Assembly (NCBI GenBank): GCA_021159185.1
Contig: JAGGSH010000014.1
Location: 1-46,323, forward strand
DNA length: 46,323 nt
Reading direction: 5' to 3'
Source of the DNA: a bacterium
Lineage (GTDB): Bacteria > Patescibacteriota > Minisyncoccia > Moranbacterales > UBA9337
The notes under the pieces: generated by a model
Database searches by the model: none
What the model saw: the letters and a program-made list of their open reading frames with translations, nothing else
Told to the model about the DNA's origin: nothing
In this document: in pieces, positions 21,762 through 30,043 of the stretch
Position numbering within the stretch: the stretch's first letter is position 1
Layout: every line of letters begins with the position of its first letter
Position numbers and translations under genes: made by a program

Positions 21762-22304
21762 CTATTGCTTAACCGAATCCACTCTCTCGTCTTTAGAAAC
21801 TTTTTCATAGTCCGGCAATTCTTTTACACTGCTCAATCCCAGCTTTTTCAAAAAATCAAAGGAAATCCTGAAAAGATATTGTCTCTTATTTTTAGAATTC
21901 TCCACTCGCTCTATCAGACCGCGCATTAGCAAATTCCGCAAAGTAAAACTGGAATTAACACCCCGCACCGCTTCAATATCCGATCGGGTAATCGGTCCTC
22001 TGTAAGCTATCACCGACAAAACCTCCAATGAAACTCGGCTCAAAGACTCTTTTAACTCGCTTTCCACTAACTTACCGGAGTACAAAGAATTATCCGGACT
22101 GGTTGCTAACTGGACTTCATTATCTTTCTTGATAATTACTATCCCCCTTTTTTTGCCCAGATATTCTCCCGATAATTCCATTATAGCATTTTCTATGCTT
22201 GGCGCCGGCGCTTGAGTAATTTTTGCCAGCTTGGAAATTTTTACCGGCTCCCCGCTAACAAATAACAAGCTTTCAATTACTGATTTTAATTTTTTATGGT
22301 CCAT
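21762..22304 (-). CDS. scpB: Segregation and condensation protein B
   Basis: 180-residue kleisin-interacting winged-helix (KITE) subunit of the SMC condensin. Two WH domains: KSVIESLLFVSGEPVKISKLAKI at the N-terminus and SLEVLSVIAYRGPITRSDIEAVRGVNSSFTLRNLLMRGLIE in the middle, both canonical ScpB motifs. It overlaps the scpA end by 19 nt, implying translational coupling and stoichiometric ScpA-ScpB production. Confidence 0.94.
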   Translation of the reverse strand: MDHKKLKSVIESLLFVSGEPVKISKLAKITQAPAPSIENAIMELSGEYLGKKRGIVIIKKDNEVQLATSPDNSLYSGKLVESELKESLSRVSLEVLSVIAYRGPITRSDIEAVRGVNSSFTLRNLLMRGLIERVENSKNKRQYLFRISFDFLKKLGLSSVKELPDYEKVSKDERVDSVKQ

Positions 22305-22993
22305 ATTTTAATATCTTCAAATAATTTTCCTTGCTCCGCTTGAATTATTTTTCTCTTCACCATCTCCAACATGGCCAGAAAAGACATGATAATTTCCACT
22401 TTGCTTTGAGTGTCGGAAACCGTTTCTAAAAAAGAAGCCTCAGCTTTCTTCTCCAGCTGGCCGTAAAGATGCTTAATCTTTTCCTCTAAAGTGACTATTT
22501 CCCCAATTACTTCTTGCTCTAATTTTTCAGCCGTCGGAATCTCGCTTAATATTTCAACGAAAGTTTTCTTTAAATCAAAGACATTAATATTTTTCGGAGG
22601 ATGAAAAAATCCTTTAACTCCCCAAAATCCTTCGCGAGAAAAAATAATTATGGACGAATCGTACAACTTCCCGATTTTTTTGGAAAGATCTTTAAATTTT
22701 TTGTATTCCGCCAACTGATATTCCAAGTCTTTAATTTCTTCTTCCTCCTCTTCGCTGAATTTTAACAGAGGAAGCAAGGCTCTGGATTTTATCAAAATCA
22801 GCCTAGAAGCGACGGAAAGAAAACTGGCCAAATTATCCAAAGTAATATTTTCTCTGTCCTCAATATAGCTTAAGTATTCATCCGCCACTTTAGTCAAGCT
22901 AAGATTGGTAATATCCAGCTTTTCTTTTTCAATGAGTTCCAGCAATAAATCCAGCGGCCCCTCAAATTGTTTTAGTTTTACTTTATATGGCAT
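22286..22993 (-). CDS. scpA: Segregation and condensation protein A
   Basis: 235-residue kleisin of the bacterial SMC complex, from the ATG at 22993 (MPYKVKLKQFEGPLDLLLELIEKEKLDI is the canonical N-terminus; the longer start at 23026 overlaps the upstream gene). Features SLTKVADEYLSYI, ASFLSVASRLILIKSRALLP, a charged middle region and C-terminal winged-helix IIMSFLAMLEMVKRKIIQAEQ. Start is 4 nt after the YbaK-like stop, so YbaK-like, scpA and scpB form one operon. Confidence 0.94.
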   Translation of the reverse strand: MPYKVKLKQFEGPLDLLLELIEKEKLDITNLSLTKVADEYLSYIEDRENITLDNLASFLSVASRLILIKSRALLPLLKFSEEEEEEIKDLEYQLAEYKKFKDLSKKIGKLYDSSIIIFSREGFWGVKGFFHPPKNINVFDLKKTFVEILSEIPTAEKLEQEVIGEIVTLEEKIKHLYGQLEKKAEASFLETVSDTQSKVEIIMSFLAMLEMVKRKIIQAEQGKLFEDIKIWTIKN

Positions 22994-22997
22994 ACAG

Positions 22998-23495
22998 CTA
23001 TTTTTTCTGGCTAAAGCTTCCTGCAATTAAATTCTCTTTTTTTAGATATTGGCTGGCATTAAGTTTAATGGAAATATTGTATTCGCCTGATCCCAGATAA
23101 ATTTTTCTATTTTTTAAAAGTAGTTTGTCGGCGAAAATATTTACTTTAAGCAACCCGCTAAAAGACGGTGTAGCGCCTACTTTGCCTAAAATATTTTTTT
23201 TCATCCAGGCTTCTTTAGCAAAATTAACTTTCTTGGCGCATTTTTCTCCCGCCTTTTTTCTTTGAATATTGAACAATTTTAGAAATTTCTTTTTGTCCAG
23301 ATTTCTATCAGCCGGAATTACAGCTATCGCGTAATCCCTATCAACTTTCATCATCAGCGATTTCGCCACTTCTCTGGGCTTTACTTTTTCAGTTTGGGAA
23401 ACATCCCAGGCTGTGTAAGTGGTGCGATGTTTAATTATTTCATAACGGTATTTATTTTTGTCCAGATAATTTGTGATTTTTTTAGAAATAGCCAT
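22998..23495 (-). CDS. YbaK/EbsC-type aminoacyl-tRNA deacylase
   Basis: 165 residues from the ATG at 23495 (MAISKKITNYLDKNKYRYEIIKH); ATG at 23522 lies in a heptamer repeat region. YbaK/prolyl-tRNA editing fold: HRTTYTAWDVSQ, KPREVAKSLMMK with the active-site Lys of the family, YAIAVIPADRNLD, and GATPSFSGLLKVNIFAD, close to the GAVPPFG motif. Likely hydrolyses misacylated tRNA in trans (for example Cys- or Ala-tRNAPro); exact specificity unknown. Confidence 0.85.
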   Translation of the reverse strand: MAISKKITNYLDKNKYRYEIIKHRTTYTAWDVSQTEKVKPREVAKSLMMKVDRDYAIAVIPADRNLDKKKFLKLFNIQRKKAGEKCAKKVNFAKEAWMKKNILGKVGATPSFSGLLKVNIFADKLLLKNRKIYLGSGEYNISIKLNASQYLKKENLIAGSFSQKK

Positions 23496-23623
23496 AAATA
23501 TGCAGTAAGCGGCAAGCGGCAAGCATTATGCGACAAGCGCTTTGTTATTAAATTTATTAGCAATTTACGGATTGGCATTTATTGGCAGATTAGCACAACA
23601 TCATAATACTACTATTTTTCAAT

Positions 23624-24844
23624 CTAATTAGCAATTTTTCCGTTTATTATTTCTTCCTCGCTTTTATTATCCACCAGCCGAAAAGCGGGGTAAAGCGCCG
23701 AGAAAACTATGATCGAAACAAGCAGAAATATAGCTTTCATTGGAAAGAAGAATAAAATCAGAGTAGATAAAATGGCGGCTGATATATAAGCTACCGGCCT
23801 TGAGGTTCTAAAAAAGTCAATTATGTCAACATCATGCCCGTCAATTCTTTTATAAAAATAAGAGTCGCGCAAAATTTCTATCAGAGCCGCGCCAATTCTG
23901 GTAATCAGTAAAATTAATGTCCAAATAACAATACTGGGAGTGTTGGCGCAATAAAAAATAAAAGTGGAAATTCCCATTACAAAAATCGCCAGAATTAAAA
24001 ACTCTTTCTCTCCTGTTTTTTTGTCAGCCAAAACGCCCATCGGGTATTGGATTAGCACAAATGGAATTAACATAATGGTAAAAATTATTCCCAGCTGATG
24101 CCACGAATAGCCTAAACTTAGAAGATAGAGAGGGGTGAAAATAACCATCAGAGCGTAAAAGAAATCCAGCGTAAAAGAAATATAATAAATTCTCATCACA
24201 TTTTTTCTTTTAATCACTTTTTTTATAAGATCTTTTACGGCCAGTTTGCCCCTGAATTTATAGCTGGCTCTTTTTAATCCTATTAAGCCAACCGAAAAAA
24301 TAACGGAATGAATGAGAAGAGAAATAAAAAATATTCCCACAAACCCGACTTCTTCTAAAATTTTGGAGGAAATAAAGGGGCCTAAAACAATCCCGGCATT
24401 CATAATTGTAAGATTGATACCCCTTATCTTTCCGGAGCTTTTGTCTTCCGAAAAAGATTCCAATATAGTATCCAAACTTACCCAAACCAGAGCCCCTGCA
24501 ATAATATAAACTACCAAAGAAATAATTCCCCACACCGAAAAAGGCAAAAAAATCAGCGCTGTAATGGTAATTAATTTTAAAATGAAAGCTAGATAAAAAA
24601 CACAAACTTTACCGAATTTTTTGACCAGCTTATGCAAGTTCAACAAAGTAACTAAAATTGTTGCATAGGATAGCAGATAAAAAATTCCAACATTATCCGT
24701 TCCGGCAGATTGTTTAAAATAAAAAGACATCACATAAAGCAACAACGATCCGGAAAATCCCAACATAAAAGAAATAAAACCCACTAGCATTACTTTGCCG
24801 GAATTTAATTTTTCATCATGAATAAGATGGCGTTTTATGGACAT
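23624..24844 (-). CDS. Major facilitator superfamily transporter
   Basis: 406 residues with 12 predicted hydrophobic spans and a central basic loop (VKDLIKKVIKRKNVMRIYYI) dividing two six-helix halves. MFS-like cues: VSLDTILESFSEDKSSGKIRGINLTIMNAGIVLGPFISSKI, where the family's interdomain and motif C GP residues are seen, and YPMGVLADKKTGEKEF as a motif-A variant in the second half (GxLADxxxGxK). Substrate cannot be told; drug or metabolite efflux is common for such singletons. Monocistronic, flanked by repeats. Confidence 0.82.
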   Translation of the reverse strand: MSIKRHLIHDEKLNSGKVMLVGFISFMLGFSGSLLLYVMSFYFKQSAGTDNVGIFYLLSYATILVTLLNLHKLVKKFGKVCVFYLAFILKLITITALIFLPFSVWGIISLVVYIIAGALVWVSLDTILESFSEDKSSGKIRGINLTIMNAGIVLGPFISSKILEEVGFVGIFFISLLIHSVIFSVGLIGLKRASYKFRGKLAVKDLIKKVIKRKNVMRIYYISFTLDFFYALMVIFTPLYLLSLGYSWHQLGIIFTIMLIPFVLIQYPMGVLADKKTGEKEFLILAIFVMGISTFIFYCANTPSIVIWTLILLITRIGAALIEILRDSYFYKRIDGHDVDIIDFFRTSRPVAYISAAILSTLILFFFPMKAIFLLVSIIVFSALYPAFRLVDNKSEEEIINGKIAN

Positions 24845-24912
24845 ATTTAAATATTTAGAGTAACTTTCTTATGTCATCCTCATCCGTTGCAGCGGGCATA
24901 AGTTTAGACAGA

Positions 24913-25004
24913 TGTCATTCCCGCGAAAGCGGGAATCCAGAGTATTTTTTTAAGCTAGCGATTTTATTCTGGATTCCCGTCCGCCGCGGCGGACGGGAAT
25001 GACA
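24913..25004. mobile_element. TGTCATTCCCG-type hairpin element
   Basis: TGTCATTCCCGCGAAAGCGGGAATCCAGA at the left (with its own CCCGCGAAAGCGGG hairpin) and GATTCCCGTCCGCCGCGGCGGACGGGAATGACA at the right; the element ends are inverted copies. A closely related left end is inside the polymerase-like gene at 15499. No gene in the gap 24845-25103 besides this element and a degenerate end near 25020-25065. Confidence 0.75.
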
Positions 25005-25103
25005 CAAAGGACCTCTGTTTGCCGCCAGACAAGCTTGTCCGCTTTTGATGGGAAGTCGGAAATGACAGATGAGAGCTTGAATTTGAGATAATTATAGTCT
25101 ACT

Positions 25104-26423
25104 CTACGGCGCCAGCCTTTTTACATCCCGTGGAAATAAAACAGCTTCTTTAATGCTTTTAAGCCCTAGTATTTTCTGAAGAATTCTCTCGCTTCCCAGT
25201 CCCCATCCTCCGTGGGGAGGCATGCCATAACGGAAAATATCCAGATAGCTTTTAAAATCTTTAGGATTAAGCTTATGTTTTTTAATGCTTTCTACAAGTT
25301 TATTTAAATTATGAATTCTCTGCCCTCCGGTCGCGATTTCTACTCCTTTAAATAATAAGTCAAAGCTTTCCGTATATTGCGGATCGGCGCCGGGCATTGT
25401 GTAAAAAGGGCGAATGCTGGAAGGATAATGGGTCAGGAAAATCAAATCAGAATTATATTTTTTCTTAGCCCATTCACAAATCATTCTCTCTCCTTCCGGA
25501 TCAATATCAATTTTTTCCGTTTTTTTGCCAAATTCTTTTTCCAATACAGCCAGCGCTTCAGTAAGTTTTATTCTGGGAATAGTTTGAAAATCGGAAATTT
25601 CAGCGCCATATTTTTCCAATTCCTTTTTACAATTTTTACTTACTGAGTCAAGCATAAAAGCCGCTGTTTTTTCCAGTTGATTCATTATATCCTCAAAGCT
25701 GTCAATAAAGCCCATTTCAGCGTCCAAACTAACATATTCATTAACATGGCGCGTGGTAAAATGCGGCTCGGCCCGAAAAACGGTTCCCACTTCAAAAACT
25801 CTTTCAAAAATTCCCACCCCGGCTTGTTTGTAAAACTGCGGACTCTGCGCCAAATAAGCGTCGCGGTCAAAATATTTTATTTTAAAAAAGTTAGCGCCCC
25901 CTTCCGTCGCCGCGCTTAAAATCTTGGGAGTTTTAATTTCCAAAAACTCCTCTTTTCTCATAAATTCATTGTAAGAATTTATTATTTCCGAATAAACCTT
26001 GAAAATTGAATTTATTTTTTCATTGCGGAGGGTAAGCGAGCGGTAATTTAAAAGAGTTTCCAGATTAAGCTTCATTTCTTTTTCCGAAACATCAATGGGA
26101 AGCCCGTCCTCAACTTTGGAAAGAATTTTAATTCCTTCTGCTTCCATTTCCACTTCGCCGATTGTACTTTTTTCATTGGCAGCCCCAGAAGGACGCTCCT
26201 TTACAAATCCCTCCATTTCAATAACAAACTCATTGCGAACTTTTTTAGCCGTTTCATAAACATCCTCTTTATCCGGAATAATAATCGTTTGAATAATTCC
26301 GCTACGGTCCCGCAGGTCAATAAAAATAAGCTTGCCATGATCGCGGCGAGCGTTAACCCACCCCGCAATTTTAATTTTCTTTCCGATAAATTCAGGAGTT
26401 TTGCTAATAAGAATCCGATTCAT
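25104..26423 (-). CDS. aspS: Aspartyl-tRNA synthetase, archaeal-like (probably non-discriminating)
   Basis: 439 residues from the ATG at 26423, 3 nt after the ispH stop. N-terminal OB fold (KIKIAGWVNARRDHGKLIFIDLRDRSGIIQ), class II core motif 2 (FRAEPHFTTRHVNEYVSLDAEMG) and motif 3 (GGWGLGSERILQKIL). The short length, TPKILSAATEGGANFF and THYPSSIRPFYTMP mark the archaeal/eukaryal-type AspRS without the bacterial GAD insert. Such enzymes often charge tRNAAsn with Asp as well; gatB in this window supports tRNA-dependent Asn and/or Gln formation. Whether it is non-discriminating is inference. Confidence 0.93.
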   Translation of the reverse strand: MNRILISKTPEFIGKKIKIAGWVNARRDHGKLIFIDLRDRSGIIQTIIIPDKEDVYETAKKVRNEFVIEMEGFVKERPSGAANEKSTIGEVEMEAEGIKILSKVEDGLPIDVSEKEMKLNLETLLNYRSLTLRNEKINSIFKVYSEIINSYNEFMRKEEFLEIKTPKILSAATEGGANFFKIKYFDRDAYLAQSPQFYKQAGVGIFERVFEVGTVFRAEPHFTTRHVNEYVSLDAEMGFIDSFEDIMNQLEKTAAFMLDSVSKNCKKELEKYGAEISDFQTIPRIKLTEALAVLEKEFGKKTEKIDIDPEGERMICEWAKKKYNSDLIFLTHYPSSIRPFYTMPGADPQYTESFDLLFKGVEIATGGQRIHNLNKLVESIKKHKLNPKDFKSYLDIFRYGMPPHGGWGLGSERILQKILGLKSIKEAVLFPRDVKRLAP

Positions 26424-26425
26424 AA

Positions 26426-27319
26426 TTATTTTTTTAAATTCTTCAAACACTTAATCACATCTTTTATCACCCAATCGGGAGACGAGGCTCCGGCAGTAAC
26501 TCCTATCTTTCGGCAATTTTTAAACCATTCTTTTTTAATGTCCTCCGCCCGTTCAATGAAATGCGATTTGGGATTTATTTTTTTAGATATTTCCCACAAT
26601 CTGGCAGAATTAGCGCTAGTCGGAGAACCGACGATAATTACCGCGTCACTATTTTTAGCTAGCTTTCTCGCTTCATTTTGCCTGTTTTGAGTAGCCATGC
26701 AAATGGTGTCCACCGTTTCAACTTTATCATATTTTTTTTTAATAAATTCAAAAATTTTATCTACACTTTTTTTATCCTGAGTAGTCTGGGATATTACGAC
26801 AATCTTTTCAAGAGAATTTAGTTTAATATTTTTTAAATCTTTTTTATTTTCCGCCACAATCGCTTTCCCATTAGCCCATTCGCAAATTCCTTCCACTTCC
26901 TTGTGTCCGCGGTCTCCGATCACAATCAGTTGGCAAGAAGATTCAGATTCGGAAAAATTTTTCGCCAGCCTTTGGACTCTTATAACTTTAGGACAAGTAG
27001 TGTCAATCAAATTTACTCCTTTCTCTTTGGCAAGCTTGTAAATTTTCGGCCCCATCCCGTGAGCGGTGATAACCAAGGTTCCGATTTTTTCAGTAATATT
27101 ATTAAAAAGAGCTTCTAACTTTCGGGGAATCTCTATTTTTTTAACTCCCAATTTCCCGATATTTTCAACCACATCTTTATTATGCACTAAATCTCCCAGC
27201 ACAAAAATCGGCTTTTTAACTTCGGAATCAGCCGCTGCTTTTCTGATCATATTATACGCCCGGTTCACTCCTCCGCAAAAACCGGCGTGCCGGCTCAATA
27301 TTATTTCCATATTCTTCAT
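26426..27319 (-). CDS. ispH: 4-hydroxy-3-methylbut-2-enyl diphosphate reductase
   Basis: Last step of the MEP isoprenoid pathway: HMBPP to IPP and DMAPP using a [4Fe-4S] cluster. 297 residues (or 294 from the inner ATG at 27310). The three cluster Cys are visible in HAGFCGGVNRA, DTTCPKV and TICMATQNRQ; HNKDVVE and AHGMGP carry conserved His; ADVGSP-like segment IIVGSPTSANSARLWEI and TAGASSPDWVI complete the active site. Directly upstream of aspS. It would feed undecaprenyl phosphate for MraY and the LCP/Wzy pathway; other MEP genes are not in the window. Confidence 0.95.
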   Translation of the reverse strand: MKNMEIILSRHAGFCGGVNRAYNMIRKAAADSEVKKPIFVLGDLVHNKDVVENIGKLGVKKIEIPRKLEALFNNITEKIGTLVITAHGMGPKIYKLAKEKGVNLIDTTCPKVIRVQRLAKNFSESESSCQLIVIGDRGHKEVEGICEWANGKAIVAENKKDLKNIKLNSLEKIVVISQTTQDKKSVDKIFEFIKKKYDKVETVDTICMATQNRQNEARKLAKNSDAVIIVGSPTSANSARLWEISKKINPKSHFIERAEDIKKEWFKNCRKIGVTAGASSPDWVIKDVIKCLKNLKK

Positions 27320-27411
27320 TTTACCTCATTTTATAGCGAAATACAAGCCAGAAAAAACGCGCCCTATGTTTAAATTTTGGCGTTTTAAGTTTATGAGCTT
27401 ATACTTATGGT

Positions 27412-27449
27412 TGTCATTCCGAAATTTTCGGAGAAAATATCCGGAATCT
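27412..27449. repeat. Partial TGTCATTCC-type repeat
   Basis: TGTCATTCCGAAATTTTCGGAGAAAATATCCGGAATC: left end with a CCGAAATTTTCGG hairpin. The element abuts and slightly overlaps the stop of the coiled-coil gene. Confidence 0.55.
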
Positions 27450-28227
27450 ATATGCTAGACCCAGACTTCCCACCCAGTGAAAAATGTTCCTCCTTAAAAT
27501 CTTCTCTGATTTTATCTTTGTCTATAAAATTACCATCCAGTTTTTCAAGTTCTTCTTCTAAATCTTCCTGGATTATATTCCCTTGCTCCCATTCATTGAA
27601 AAATCTAAAATAAGCGATTTTGCCGGCGCCAGCGGGATATTTTTCGGCAAAAAAATAATCGCTAAACTTTTCCAGATAACCATACTTACTGGACAGTTCT
27701 ATTTTCAATTTTTCTCTATCATCACAAATAGCTTTGACATAGTATGACATTTTTCCGAGAGAACCTCTTAATCTGTCAAGAAATTTTTTTAATTTATTTA
27801 AATTTTCCTCATTCCTAGCTTCATATTCTTTCTTGCCAATTTTTCCTTCCACTAGACCTTTTCTTACTGTTTGCTTTGTATTTTTTATTCGTCTCATGAC
27901 AAGTTTCAAATCCATCATCGTAGAATTTCCCACAATATCCGCTAAACTGTTGTCCTCTGCTAAATACATTTCTTTATCAACTACTAAACTATTAACATCT
28001 TCAGCAAGGCTAATTAAATTTTTTTCCACAATATTTTCCGCCACTGAATATTCAAAGCCGTACTTCAACATTAATTTTTTCGCGGTTTCAGTTTCATTCA
28101 AAAAATCTATATAATGCTGGATCTTATCCAAAATGTCATCCCGCCGCCTCTTAGCTTCTTTCTTGTCTTGCTCTTTTTCCTTTTGCTCCGATTGGCCAGG
28201 TGAAAATTTTTCAAATCCATTTTCCAT
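27448..28227 (-). CDS. Hypothetical coiled-coil protein
   Basis: 259 residues, soluble, very rich in Glu and Lys, with long helical stretches (residues 10-45, 95-170 and 185-245). No signal, membrane segment or recognised motif. N-terminus MENGFEKFSPGQSEQKEKEQDKKEAKRRRDD is charged and probably disordered. Codon use and composition match neighbours. Its 3' end coincides with a dispersed repeat, so the last residues may come from it. Function unknown. Confidence 0.6.
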   Translation of the reverse strand: MENGFEKFSPGQSEQKEKEQDKKEAKRRRDDILDKIQHYIDFLNETETAKKLMLKYGFEYSVAENIVEKNLISLAEDVNSLVVDKEMYLAEDNSLADIVGNSTMMDLKLVMRRIKNTKQTVRKGLVEGKIGKKEYEARNEENLNKLKKFLDRLRGSLGKMSYYVKAICDDREKLKIELSSKYGYLEKFSDYFFAEKYPAGAGKIAYFRFFNEWEQGNIIQEDLEEELEKLDGNFIDKDKIREDFKEEHFSLGGKSGSSI

Positions 28228-28245
28228 ATTTTTGTTGATAAATTT

Positions 28246-28440
28246 TTAAATTTTGTTCTTTGATTTTATTAAAATCAAATGCATCACATCCCCTTCCTTT
28301 CCTTCCCTGTCTAATTCCTCAATTTCAAATTCAATTCCCAAATCTTTACTGATTTTATCCAATTGCTTAACGATTATCGCGTAGCTGGTTTTTTCTCTGA
28401 CTTCAGCTAAAATTGGAATAAAATTATTTTTATTTTTATT
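28246..28440 (-). pseudogene. Open frame lacking a standard start; likely gene remnant
   Basis: A 64-codon open frame on the minus strand. From NNFIPILAEVREKTSYAIIVKQLDKI through DLGIEFEIEELDREGKEGDVMHLILIKSKNKI it reads like coding protein (regular amphipathic beta-alpha-beta-like pattern), but there is no ATG, GTG or TTG before TTG at codon 28, and its 5' end runs into the last codons of the ATPase gene. Either it uses an ATT start or it is the 3' part of a gene whose 5' end was removed when the ATPase gene arrived. Not recognised. Confidence 0.45.
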
Positions 28441-29671
28441 CTAACGCCCACTTATAAACGCTTTTTATTTCTATTATTTTACCATCCTCTTTAACTTTAC
28501 CTTCTTGATCTTTGGTTAAAATCAACCCTTTTTTTAATTTAAATTCATTCATCGCCTCCAATAATCCTCCGACTTCCCTTTCTCTATTATTTTCGTCCAT
28601 ATAAACAGAAACCTGTATTACTTGTGTTATTTTATTTTTTTCCTTTATAATAAAATCACATTCTTTTTTATTTTTGTAATAATAAATCTCTTGTCCCCTC
28701 ATTTTTAATTCAATAAATACTAAATTTTCCAACATTTTTCCAAGGTCTTTGGAAAAATAAAATGCCACTGTATTTCTCATTCCATTATCAATCACATAAA
28801 TTTTTTTATCAGACACATATTGCTTTTTTAAGGAATAATCGTATTTATATAACTCAAAAACCAAAAAACTTTCTTCCATAAATTCAATATAATTCCTCAC
28901 TGTCATTACGCTTTTAAATCCTAATATTTTTTTTAATGAATTATAGCTGATTTCTCCCGCAAGATTGGTAAAAAGAAAATTAGCCAATTGTTTGAAAGAT
29001 TTAACTTCTCTTATATTAAAACGAGTCAGCAGATCGCGATAAAGCACATCTTCATATATTCTTTTGACAAACTCTTTGTCCTTATATTTTACAAATTCGG
29101 GAAAACCACCATTTTTTAAATAATTGTCAAAAATTTTTAATATTTTAGCCCGAATCTCCGCGCCTTTCTCTTTATAATCTACTTTTTTATAATGCAAAAA
29201 TTCCTTAAAAGAAAAAGGATATAATTCTATCTTAAAATAACGCCCCGTTAAATGAGTTCCTAATTCCGAACTCAACAATTTGGCGTTAGAACCTGTTAAA
29301 AATATTTTATATCCTTCATCATAAATTCTTCTAATAAATTTTTCCCATTTTTCTATATCTTGAATTTCATCCAAAAATATAACTTTGGACGGATAGATCT
29401 TGCGAAAAATAACCATTAAATCATTAAAATTATTCACGCTAAAATCAAGCAATCTTTCATCATCAAAATTAATGTAATAAAAATTTTTAAATCTTTTGGA
29501 AAATTGCGCCAATAAAGTTGATTTTCCGCTTCTGCGAATTCCGGATATAACCGTAATTTGTTTTGTCTTTAAATATTTATTAAAATCAATATTTCTAATT
29601 ATGCCTATATCCCTTTTTTGAAAATTTTTCAATTGATCAGCGACAATATCTTCTAACTTGGTTAAATTCAT
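28436..29671 (-). CDS. AAA ATPase with C-terminal DUF4143 domain
   Basis: 411 residues. N-terminal ATPase: Walker A GIRRSGKSTLL (about residues 45-55), Walker B VIFLDEIQDIEKW, sensor LTGSNAKLLSSEL and ELYPFSFKEFLHY, then the DUF4143-type region with GGFPEFV, VLYRDLLTRFNIREVKSF and a PD-(D/E)XK-like end (NLVFIELKMRGQEIYYYKNKKECDFIIKEK), where ExK...D resembles a nuclease core. This family is widespread in mobile or defence-associated islands of CPR and archaea, function not established. It is flanked by an AT-rich promoter with two 30-bp direct repeats upstream and a gene remnant downstream, suggesting insertion. Confidence 0.85.
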   Translation of the reverse strand: MNLTKLEDIVADQLKNFQKRDIGIIRNIDFNKYLKTKQITVISGIRRSGKSTLLAQFSKRFKNFYYINFDDERLLDFSVNNFNDLMVIFRKIYPSKVIFLDEIQDIEKWEKFIRRIYDEGYKIFLTGSNAKLLSSELGTHLTGRYFKIELYPFSFKEFLHYKKVDYKEKGAEIRAKILKIFDNYLKNGGFPEFVKYKDKEFVKRIYEDVLYRDLLTRFNIREVKSFKQLANFLFTNLAGEISYNSLKKILGFKSVMTVRNYIEFMEESFLVFELYKYDYSLKKQYVSDKKIYVIDNGMRNTVAFYFSKDLGKMLENLVFIELKMRGQEIYYYKNKKECDFIIKEKNKITQVIQVSVYMDENNREREVGGLLEAMNEFKLKKGLILTKDQEGKVKEDGKIIEIKSVYKWALE

Positions 29672-29673
29672 AA

Positions 29674-29735
29674 TAAATTATTTATACTAGTATTATATAT
29701 AATATTAAATTATTTACATTAGTACTATATATAAT
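29674..29735. repeat. Two 30-bp direct repeats in the ATPase promoter region
   Basis: Units at 29674-29703 and 29706-29735 start TAAATTATTTA and end TATATATAAT, with three mismatches. They lie immediately before the ATPase ATG and could be a regulator-binding array or act as promoter AT-tracts. The gap 29736-29971 shows no convincing gene; a plus-strand 76-codon frame there has no ribosome-binding site. Confidence 0.6.
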
Positions 29736-29971
29736 TTAAAATATACTGTCAAGAGTTTATTCTGCTATTTTAAAATAATCTTGAAATTTTGCCCCATAAA
29801 CCTGTAAAAAAATCAAACCGCCGCCAATTCCTAAAAAAAGATTTGCCAGAGAAAGAAACAAGCAGAAAGGAGCGTATCGGTAATATTTTCAAACAACGGC
29901 TCCGACAAACTATGCTTCAAACACTGCTCAATAATTCTATTTGTTTCGGTTCCTTCGCAAATCCGCCCATC

Positions 29972-30043
29972 CTATTTTATCTTGCCAATATTTTTTGCAA
30001 ACTCAATAACTTCTTCTGAAGCTAATGACTTATTGCGGAACAC
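29972..30043 (-). pseudogene. Short GTG-started frame, possible remnant
   Basis: VFRNKSLASEEVIEFAKNIGKIK, 23 residues, starts at a GTG 14 nt inside the end of the VirD4-like gene. EEVIEFAKNIG resembles helices near the C-terminus of ImmA/IrrE or HigA-associated proteins, but it is too short for confident assignment. After the TAG the same frame stays open for about 45 more codons, so it may be a nonsense-interrupted gene. Confidence 0.25.

Noticed and set aside
23507-23524. AAGCGGC tandem repeat before the YbaK-like gene
   Set aside because: Only about two and a half units, non-coding with the chosen start; noted as part of the general heptamer tendency but not listed separately.
29789-30019. 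Plus-strand 76-codon frame
   Set aside because: No ribosome-binding site or recognisable motif; overlaps remnant coding on the other strand. Left unannotated but not excluded.
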